Source: Candidatus Peregrinibacteria bacterium (GTDB taxonomy: Bacteria; Patescibacteriota; Gracilibacteria; UBA1369; UM-FILTER-53-11). From it: a stretch of 13,053 bases of DNA. Positions 1 to 5,535 of this stretch are shown piece by piece (positions within the stretch are counted from its first letter, which is position 1; each line of letters begins with the position of its first letter). A program made the translations under genes and the position numbers. The stretch is taken from NCBI GenBank assembly GCA_023245725.1, contig JAHFJU010000042.1, forward strand, positions 1 to 13,053. Reading direction: 5' to 3'. Under the pieces are notes generated by a model, which saw only the letters and a program-made list of their open reading frames with translations, made no database searches and was not told the origin of the DNA.

Positions 1-581
1 ATTCTAATCTGTTCAATAACTATCGGGTACCACTCTTTTTCAAGTGCTTGAACGCGTTCTTTTAGGCTTTCGACTGTGTCGCTTGGCAGTACGTGGCATG
101 TTTTTTGAACTATAATTTCTCCTGTATCAACTCCTTCATCTACATAGTGAATTGTCATTCCCGACTCTTCGTCTTTTGCTTTCAGAACTGCTTCATGTAC
201 ATTCGCTCCATAAAATTCAGCTCCGCAATATTTAGGAATTAATGCTGGGTGTACGTTGATGATTTTTTTTGGGAATGCGCGCACAAAAGTAGGAGTCAGT
301 ATTCTCATGTATCCGACTAAAACAACTAGGTCGATATTTTCTTTTTGTAAAACAGTGACTAACTCGACATCGAACGTTTCGCGTTTTTTGTTTTTAGGAT
401 TAATAAAATAGGTTGTGAATCCCTGTGATCGTGCGCGTTCAAGTGCGAAGCAGTTTTTTTTGTTGCTAACAACGCAGGCAAGTTCGGCATGAAGGCTGCC
501 TGCTTTTATCGCGTCGATGATTGCCTGTAAATCTGTGCCATTTGTAGAGGCAAGTACTGCGATTCGAAATGGCTTATTCAT
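1..581 (-). CDS. purN: Phosphoribosylglycinamide formyltransferase (GAR transformylase 1), partial: C-terminus beyond the window
   Basis: PurN transfers the formyl group of 10-formyl-tetrahydrofolate to GAR, the third step of cytosolic de novo purine synthesis. I translated 193 codons by hand. The N-terminus is MNKPFRIAVLASTNGTDLQA, the usual phosphate-binding start (ASTNGTDLQAI against SGNGSNLQAI in E. coli). Next come LVGYMRILTPTF (about 88-99) and the active-site segment INVHPALIPKYCG with Asn109 and His111. The third catalytic residue, Asp152, lies in VDEGVDTGEIIVQ. These match Asn106, His108 and Asp144 of the E. coli enzyme. The visible part is nearly full length for the family (about 200 residues), so only a few residues are missing. 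The ATG overlaps the stop of the upstream ligase gene as ATGA (578-581), which suggests translational coupling. There is also a TATACT box 8 nt before the ATG. Confidence 0.95.
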   Translation of the reverse strand, partial: MNKPFRIAVLASTNGTDLQAIIDAIKAGSLHAELACVVSNKKNCFALERARSQGFTTYFINPKNKKRETFDVELVTVLQKENIDLVVLVGYMRILTPTFVRAFPKKIINVHPALIPKYCGAEFYGANVHEAVLKAKDEESGMTIHYVDEGVDTGEIIVQKTCHVLPSDTVESLKERVQALEKEWYPIVIEQIR

Positions 582-1393
582 ATATAATTAGTATACAGCT
601 GCGAATATAAACACGCATCAGGTTTTATTGTTGCCTTAGTCGGGTCTGGTATTTTCTGAGAAAATTTTAGAGGAGCATTTCGTGCCAATACCAGTGGTAT
701 TTTTTCGTTTGCCTCTCCCATGAGTATTTGTGCTGAGCATGCTAGGTTGTCTGCTACTGCTTTTTTCGTTACAGTCAGCGGATTTCTATAGATGTCTTTT
801 TTGCCGCGAACGTCTTCAACTCCTTCAAAACCGGCCCACGAGAGTGCAACTCCGCTTGTGCCTGCTCTTAGTGGTTGGCATGTGGAATCAACTATTACGA
901 TGCCTATATTTTTAAGTGAAAAGTGTTTTTTGATTTTTTTATAAAGGTTCCATGCGACTTCCCACGGTTCATTCGGCCATAGTGTAACGGTTCCAAATGG
1001 GCTGTTTGAGCGATCTATGCCTGCCGCAGGTGTGAAGATGCCGTTTTTGATTGTGAGGAGCATTGATCCAGTAATAACGGTGTCTGCTTCTTTCATTACG
1101 AGTGAGACAAAGCGTGGGTCTTCTGTTCCTATTCCGTAATGTGATTTTAGAGGAATTTTTTGTTGGATTTTTTGGTTGGTTAATGAGCTTTTCTCACTAT
1201 CGTCAATCGGTATATTTGATAGCTCAACTATTCGTCCTTGGCTTAAAGCGACTATTTTTGAGTTTACAATTAATACATCTTTCTCCCGGATTTTCTGTTT
1301 ATTCCTTTTTAGTGCCTCGACAATTCCATCTAATAGATTGAAATTTGGCTTGAAAACTTTAGTTCGTAATCTGATAAATTCCATATTTGGCAT
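578..1393 (-). CDS. CofE/F420-ligase family gamma-glutamyl ligase, possibly folate-specific (FolC2-like)
   Basis: The product is a 271-residue soluble protein of the CofE family (F420_ligase domain, Pfam PF01996), whose archetype adds glutamate to coenzyme F420-0. Family signatures run in order: VLIVNSKIVALSQGRIVEL (about 40-58), AAGIDRSN (123-130, the GID-SN metal/nucleotide motif), IVIVDSTCQPLRAGTSGVAL (165-184), WAGFEGVEDVRGKKDIYRNPL (186-206) and TVTKKAVADNLACSAQILMG (207-226). No other F420 gene is visible and this type of organism is not expected to make F420. In Chlamydia a member of this family has been reported to replace folylglutamate synthase (from memory). The overlap with purN, a 10-formyl-THF enzyme, fits that reading. 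The family call is firm; the folate substrate is inferred. ATG at 1384 (fourth codon) is an equally plausible start, since homologues often begin near MEF. No Shine-Dalgarno is seen. Confidence 0.85.
   Translation of the reverse strand: MPNMEFIRLRTKVFKPNFNLLDGIVEALKRNKQKIREKDVLIVNSKIVALSQGRIVELSNIPIDDSEKSSLTNQKIQQKIPLKSHYGIGTEDPRFVSLVMKEADTVITGSMLLTIKNGIFTPAAGIDRSNSPFGTVTLWPNEPWEVAWNLYKKIKKHFSLKNIGIVIVDSTCQPLRAGTSGVALSWAGFEGVEDVRGKKDIYRNPLTVTKKAVADNLACSAQILMGEANEKIPLVLARNAPLKFSQKIPDPTKATIKPDACLYSQLYTNYI
590..595 (-). promoter_or_regulatory. Putative -10 box inside the end of the ligase gene, driving purN
   Basis: On the minus strand TATACT (5 of 6 to consensus) ends 8 nt before the purN ATG. 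It sits within the last codons of the ligase gene. If used, the transcript would start at or just before the ATG. No convincing -35 was seen. The purN start is also coupled by the ATGA overlap, so this may be an extra internal promoter or chance. Confidence 0.35.
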
Positions 1394-1470
1394 ATTTGTA
1401 AGTTCTAATAAGTTGCGATAATAAATTAGATTGATATACTCACATGATTTCTTCGGATTTGGAGCTGAGG

Positions 1471-1600
1471 GAATTCAAAAACAAAATACTCCAAAGAAAA
1501 TAAATATCCAATAAACAAAAGTAAACAAAACAAAATAAAAAGTTCAAACAAATAGAAAAAATCCTATACAAAAATAAATAGGAAAACAAAAAGAGAGTAG
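1471..1600. other. A-rich intergenic block (U-rich if transcribed leftward)
   Basis: This 130-bp block lies in the gene-free stretch 1394-1736. By hand count about 84 of 130 plus-strand bases are A, with few G, in runs such as caaaacaaaataaaaag. A leftward transcript would be U-rich. The only open frame across it (1440-1646, minus) is poly-Phe/Leu and begins inside a terminator hairpin, so I do not treat it as a gene. It contains two weak inverted repeats: CCTAT/ATAGG (1563-1567 with 1578-1582) and GCGCACA/TGT-T-GCGC (1600-1617). Nothing recognisable as a gene or known RNA is present. The rest of the gap (1394-1470, 1661-1736) holds no clear feature beyond a possible minus-strand TGATATGAT box near 1678-1686. 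Confidence 0.6.
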
Positions 1601-1620
1601 CGCACAAAATGTTGCGCAAT

Positions 1621-1659
1621 ACAAAAACCAAAGGGCCCATACACAAAGGGGTCCTTTTG
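1621..1659 (-). terminator. Rho-independent terminator downstream of the DUF4012 operon
   Basis: Read on the minus strand, CAAAAGGACCCC (1659-1648) pairs with GGGCCCTTTG (1638-1629). The stem has ten base pairs with one bulged base and one G-U pair, and a loop of about 10 nt. It is followed by GTTTTTGT. It lies about 80 nt after the stop of the DUF4012 gene and is correctly oriented for that operon. The GC-rich stem stands out in A/T-rich surroundings. Confidence 0.7.
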
Positions 1660-1736
1660 TTTGAGAATTAATTTTCCATCATATCAAAAACTATGTTTAT
1701 GCGAAATTTTGCCTGTGTAAGCGGCTGAGGTGCATT

Positions 1737-3860
1737 TTAACGAACGATCAGCTCGTGTAGGTTGGTGTCGCGTGTCAGCGTGAAAGTGTTTTTTGCGTTT
1801 GATAGAACATGAAGGCCGTTTGCCGGAAAAATATTTTTTTCAAATAGGACTCCGTCTTGTCCGGGATGTTTTATTATGTTGAGGTCATATGCGAGTGTGG
1901 CTGCCGGCGATAACAGTGTGTTTTTTACAGCAACTTTTTGAGGAAGTTTGTATCTTAGCGTAAGTGTGTTGTTATCGCCGGCAGCCACATCTAGTCTTGC
2001 TGAAAAATAAGTCGCGCCAATATCTAAATCTTCGTATGTGCTTACCATATTGCTGTTATCTATAAGCACGCTCCCGAGTGGCGCATATACTCGCAGCATG
2101 TGAATGTTCCATGACTTTCCTAAAATACTCAAAACATGTGGAGGAATTTCTTTAAATCCAAATTGCGATAGGATTTTTCTCAGAGAATCTTCATTTTTTT
2201 GAGTCCATGTATTTGCACGTTTTATTGAGACTTCATCTATCACGCTGCCGTCTTCATCTATGTATGTGTTGTGTGTAATTTTTTCTTTCATGTATTCGTC
2301 GGTTTTGTTTCCACCAATTGAATAGTGCGCTACTGCAAAGAAATCGTTTAGTTGCGTTGTTAGGTCGTTTTTTTCGCTTATTTGAGGCGCTTTTACTGTT
2401 CCATCTGCTCCGAAATCGCGAATTAAATCCTCTATATTTTTGTTACTTGAATATGCCATTGAGTGTTTGCTCAAAATTGCATCACTCAAAACTTGGTATA
2501 CCTCAACAGATTTTTTAGAATCGATTGTTGTAGTTTGAAGCGCAGGTAAAAGGCTTTTTAGCAATACTTTTGGGTCTTCGCGGCCGTAAATTTTCGCCTC
2601 TACAATAAACGATAAAACTCGTTCGAAATTTTCAGAAGTAAGTTCGCTAGATAGCTCTGGAATTTTCAACGGGCCTGTTACTCTCAATAAATTTTCAACT
2701 ACACTTTGGTCAATCGTTATAACTGTATCTACTTTCGGGCCACCCTCGCGCTCTAAAAATAATGCAATGTTTTTTGCAGAAGTTGGAAAGTCGAGAGAAG
2801 TGTTGGAATCTCGCATAAACCAGCGGTTATTTACTGTTTTTATTTCGTTAGGTGGTGCAATTATTTCGTTCAATTTGTGGTCAAATGAGTACACGTCTAT
2901 TACTTGTTGTTGAGAAAGTTTTCCTTGAGTTAATTCAACCAGCGCGACGTTCCCTATAAACCCGCCTGTTGGTCGAAGCTCACTCGAATTTTGTAAAACT
3001 ACCAAAATTGTATGAGGATTTTTTGCGCCGAGAAAATCCATTATCCCGTCAAAATTAGCAGTAATTTTTTGAGCAGATTGCGTGATCGTAGAAAGTGCAG
3101 CGTATGCTTTTGTATATTCATCAACGAAATCTTTTGGCAGTACGTTAGCGTCTATCTGATTTACCAGACTTGTCGCTACTGCAAGAGTATTTACAATCTC
3201 TTCAATTGTCGGGCGTTTTTCGCTTAGATATTGAGTAATGGGAATAGGAAGCGAATGCGGATCACTCAAATAAGGAGAGATTTGTTCTGCAAGCAAAGAG
3301 CTTTCTTCACCAGTTTTTGCTAGATGAATAGTGGCTTGAAATGCAGCTCGTGCGCTGCGAAGCCGCGGATCTACAAAACTAAATGACGACGAAACCGGAA
3401 CAAACCAAAGTTGTTTATCTATAGCTCTTAAGCTGTTTTCTGCTTGCAGAAAACGATCGCCACTTTCGCCGAACTTTTTTCGCGAAAAAAGTTCGGCTCC
3501 TTCTTTCAATCTTCTCGACGCTGCTTTCGCTTCGCTCAAGTAAAAATCAATAGTTTTTGTTTTTTGTGCATTCACATTTAATCCTATAAAGCTAAAAACT
3601 GTTATTAGCCCTAAAGCCACTAACGCCAAAATAAACGGCGTTATATTATGTAGCGTATTGCGTTTTTCGGTGACCGGTTCAGAAATAAGTAATAAGTTGT
3701 TTTTCTTTTTACGGTCGCCATAACCCGTAGCATGAATGCTTTCTGTTATTGAGCCGTATCTGGTTTTTTCGGCATATGCTCGTGTGTTCATTCGATCGCC
3801 GCCACGTTTAACATCGCCTTTTTTCTCATTGTTTGGCGGAGTTATGTCGCGAGTGCTCAT
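1737..3860 (-). CDS. DUF4012-domain membrane-anchored protein
   Basis: This 707-residue protein has a charged cytoplasmic N-terminus (about 1-72, with RKKK at 50-53), one membrane helix (about 74-94) and a large domain placed outside by the positive-inside rule. The DUF4012 core (Pfam PF13196) starts near residue 281. Its hallmarks are ILVVLQNSSELRPTGGFIGN (285-304), VYSFDHKLNEIIAPPNEI (323-340), RWFMRDSNTSLDFPTSA (346-362) and VDTVITIDQSVVENLLRVTG (377-396). The family occurs widely in CPR bacteria and actinobacteria and has no established function; an envelope role is inferred from topology. The segment before the core (about 105-280) is helical and Ala/Leu-rich. It starts 6 nt after the stop of the preceding gene, so the two form an operon. 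ATG at codon 24 is an alternative start. The gene carries unusual perfect inverted repeats (1896-1989, 3435-3454, 3468-3497). Confidence 0.85.
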   Translation of the reverse strand: MSTRDITPPNNEKKGDVKRGGDRMNTRAYAEKTRYGSITESIHATGYGDRKKKNNLLLISEPVTEKRNTLHNITPFILALVALGLITVFSFIGLNVNAQKTKTIDFYLSEAKAASRRLKEGAELFSRKKFGESGDRFLQAENSLRAIDKQLWFVPVSSSFSFVDPRLRSARAAFQATIHLAKTGEESSLLAEQISPYLSDPHSLPIPITQYLSEKRPTIEEIVNTLAVATSLVNQIDANVLPKDFVDEYTKAYAALSTITQSAQKITANFDGIMDFLGAKNPHTILVVLQNSSELRPTGGFIGNVALVELTQGKLSQQQVIDVYSFDHKLNEIIAPPNEIKTVNNRWFMRDSNTSLDFPTSAKNIALFLEREGGPKVDTVITIDQSVVENLLRVTGPLKIPELSSELTSENFERVLSFIVEAKIYGREDPKVLLKSLLPALQTTTIDSKKSVEVYQVLSDAILSKHSMAYSSNKNIEDLIRDFGADGTVKAPQISEKNDLTTQLNDFFAVAHYSIGGNKTDEYMKEKITHNTYIDEDGSVIDEVSIKRANTWTQKNEDSLRKILSQFGFKEIPPHVLSILGKSWNIHMLRVYAPLGSVLIDNSNMVSTYEDLDIGATYFSARLDVAAGDNNTLTLRYKLPQKVAVKNTLLSPAATLAYDLNIIKHPGQDGVLFEKNIFPANGLHVLSNAKNTFTLTRDTNLHELIVR
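1896..1989. repeat. Perfect 20-nt inverted repeat, 54-nt spacer, inside the DUF4012 coding sequence
   Basis: TGTGGCTGCCGGCGATAACA at 1896-1915 is exactly reverse-complementary to 1970-1989. The arms are much more GC-rich than their surroundings. In the protein they encode a DVAAGDNN segment and an LLSPAATL segment, so the same 20 bp is read in opposite orientations at two nearby sites of one gene. The 54-nt spacer runs 1916-1969. A mRNA hairpin is possible. Chance identity of this length at this distance is very unlikely. Confidence 0.9.
3435..3454. repeat. 9-bp perfect hairpin with 2-nt loop in the DUF4012 coding sequence
   Basis: GTTTTCTGC (3435-3443) and GCAGAAAAC (3446-3454) are exact reverse complements separated by TT. 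It lies 13 nt from the larger palindrome at 3468-3497 and encodes part of an RFLQAEN segment. Confidence 0.85.
3468..3497. repeat. 30-nt perfect palindrome in the DUF4012 coding sequence
   Basis: The left half GCCGAACTTTTTTCG (3468-3482) is followed with no spacer by its exact reverse complement (3483-3497). On the coding strand it reads through the AELFSRKKFG segment of the helical region after the membrane anchor. The frame is intact across it. Such a sequence is typical of quasi-palindromes perfected by strand switching during replication. Confidence 0.9.
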
Positions 3861-3866
3861 CGGTTA

Positions 3867-5375
3867 CTACTCTAACATAAATTGAAACTGAGTTTCAGTG
3901 TAGTCTGAAAATTTTCTTTTTGAGAAACTAAATAATCCTTTCATGCTTTTATCTATTTCCAAGTGCATCAATCCTGTTAGCTGTGGGTTTTTTAGAAGAG
4001 GTTGTAATCCTAGGCTGTATAAATCACCATCTCTAAAATTTAACCCTGGTTCATTTGCGCGAGAAATCGCTTGAGAAATTAGTTGTTTGTCGTTGCTAAG
4101 AAGTAATTTTCCGTGAGTAATAGCGGCGAAAATGCCCTCGCTAGTTGCTTCGTCATATTGCCCATAGTTCACACTGTATATAGTGTCGTCACCAATTTTT
4201 TCGGTGTTTGTTGTGACTCCTTTTTCGTCTGGAATTCGTTCACTTGCTTGAGTTCCATCGCGTAAAATAAATGGTTGAGTGCTAAAGGCAAGTTGCGCTG
4301 CGCCAACTGCAAATGAGTCCATTATTTTTTTTAGTTGCTCGTTTGAATCGGCAACTGGAACGTCTATATTTATCACCAATAGCGCGCCAGTATAATTTTG
4401 TCTGCGAGCAGTTACGAATCCGAATTCTCCTTTAATAAGTGGGGCAATTTCATTTTCGTATGAAATTCCGGGCAAATATTGTGCGACGATGCTTTGCATT
4501 AGAATAGAGTTAGCCCCAATTGTTTGCGACAGTATATTTGACAGGCTTGTACCGCCGACAAAAACTTCAGGGTCGATAGGGAGCAATGAAAGAGTTAGAG
4601 CTCGATACGACTGCTCTGGAGAGTCTGTAGTTTTTTTTGAGTAATCAGCGTTTTGAATGTTTTGAACTCCATCATTTGTACTAATTAATTCACCTTTTAT
4701 TCCATCGTCGTGAACATCAAAGTGCGCTTCAACTGAGTCTGCGATCATATTTAGAATTGGGAGAGTAGAGGTCTGTTCTTGTATTGGTAAGATGAAGAAC
4801 GACTGATCTATTCTTGGCTGCGCAAAAACAAAATATGGATAATCTCTGTGTTGTTTTTTCGCGTTTTGAAAAGTGGTAAATTTAGAAAGTGCTTCTTCTT
4901 TTTTTGTCGTTGATTCAGGTGAAAAAAGTGCAGAAGCGTATTGAAAATCCTGTTGATTTTGAGCGGCTATAATAATCGGTTTTGACGATTTCGATATGGT
5001 AACATAACCGGCGATGACTTTTGTTGCCGCAAAAAAATCGGTAATTTTTTTCAGATTTTCATCATTCGTTGGCTGAATCGAGACAAAAGTATGAGATGTC
5101 GGTTTTGCCTCCTCTTTAAGACGAATTAGGGTTGCCGAACTAGCCAACTCGCTAAATCCTGTAATATTTAAATCTATACCTGTTTTTTCTTTAATAACGT
5201 TTACTGCAAGCTGATTCATCTGAGTCGGAAGCTCTGCGTATATTACTGTCTGCTGTTCGGGAATAAAGTCGGCCAAATTCTCGGTATGTGGTCTGCTGTA
5301 TATCCAGATTGAAACGCCAATAATGGCTACAGCTAAAAGGATTTTCGTGGTATGAGTGCGTCGTTTTTCAAACAT
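3867..5375 (-). CDS. Membrane-anchored exported protein, DUF3352-like
   Basis: The product has 502 residues, a short basic N-terminus (MFEKRRTHTTK), one hydrophobic helix (about 11-27, KILLAVAIIGVSIWIY) and a large extracytoplasmic part. That part begins with a PEQQTVIYAEL segment resembling the start of DUF3352 proteins, where a 'P-x-x-x-x-x-Y-x-x-L' stretch follows the anchor. It also carries IKGEFGFVTARRQNYTGALL (about 320-340), recalling the conserved GE-F segment of that family. The resemblance is weak and from memory, so treat the function as unknown. No catalytic motif is seen. It is the first gene of an operon with the DUF4012 protein 6 nt downstream, and both are single-pass anchored, so a shared envelope complex is plausible. 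A TACAAT box ends 12 nt before the ATG. No Shine-Dalgarno is present. Confidence 0.75.
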   Translation of the reverse strand: MFEKRRTHTTKILLAVAIIGVSIWIYSRPHTENLADFIPEQQTVIYAELPTQMNQLAVNVIKEKTGIDLNITGFSELASSATLIRLKEEAKPTSHTFVSIQPTNDENLKKITDFFAATKVIAGYVTISKSSKPIIIAAQNQQDFQYASALFSPESTTKKEEALSKFTTFQNAKKQHRDYPYFVFAQPRIDQSFFILPIQEQTSTLPILNMIADSVEAHFDVHDDGIKGELISTNDGVQNIQNADYSKKTTDSPEQSYRALTLSLLPIDPEVFVGGTSLSNILSQTIGANSILMQSIVAQYLPGISYENEIAPLIKGEFGFVTARRQNYTGALLVINIDVPVADSNEQLKKIMDSFAVGAAQLAFSTQPFILRDGTQASERIPDEKGVTTNTEKIGDDTIYSVNYGQYDEATSEGIFAAITHGKLLLSNDKQLISQAISRANEPGLNFRDGDLYSLGLQPLLKNPQLTGLMHLEIDKSMKGLFSFSKRKFSDYTETQFQFMLE

Positions 5376-5387
5376 AAACGTGTCGGC

Positions 5388-5393
5388 ATTGTA
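5388..5393 (-). promoter_or_regulatory. Putative -10 box for the DUF3352-like/DUF4012 operon
   Basis: On the minus strand TACAAT (5 of 6) ends 12 nt before the ATG at 5375. The expected transcript start would leave a leader of only about 5 nt. The -35 region is poor. This is the only -10-like hexamer I found close to this operon's start. Confidence 0.4.
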
Positions 5394-5481
5394 CTCTGAG
5401 CATTAAGAAATTAAAATGTTGGGTTCATCTCATTGAATTGGAGCATAAAAAACGTTAGAGTGTACCCACGTTTTGCGCTTC

Positions 5482-5509
5482 TTGGTCTCATTTGCACTAA
5501 TATTATTAT
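5482..5509 (+). promoter_or_regulatory. Putative alaS promoter
   Basis: TTGGTC (5482-5487), a 16-nt spacer and TATTAT (5504-5509) form a sigma70-like pair upstream of alaS. Transcription would start near 5516 and leave a leader of about 20 nt with no Shine-Dalgarno. The 160-bp region 5376-5535 is shared with the divergent operon. It also has a weak 7-bp inverted repeat AAAACGT/ACGTTTT (5449-5474). Confidence 0.4.
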
Positions 5510-5535
5510 AAGCCAATTCATCAACCAATTATTGT

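Noticed and set aside
578..1393. F420 biosynthesis gene (true CofE)
   Set aside because: Family matches, but no other F420 gene is visible and the purN link favours another glutamyl acceptor; I kept only the family-level call.
1440..1646. 68-residue open frame on the minus strand rich in Phe and Leu
   Set aside because: It begins inside the terminator hairpin and is the translation of the A-rich block; its composition reflects T-runs and no start signal is seen.
4446..4467. AATTTCAT/ATGAAATT inverted repeat in the DUF3352-like gene
   Set aside because: Eight pairs with a 6-nt loop in AT-rich coding DNA is near chance expectation, unlike the repeats in the DUF4012 gene.
5449..5474. AAAACGT/ACGTTTT inverted repeat in the divergent region
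   Set aside because: Seven AT-rich pairs with a 12-nt loop can arise by chance here; not enough for an operator or terminator call.
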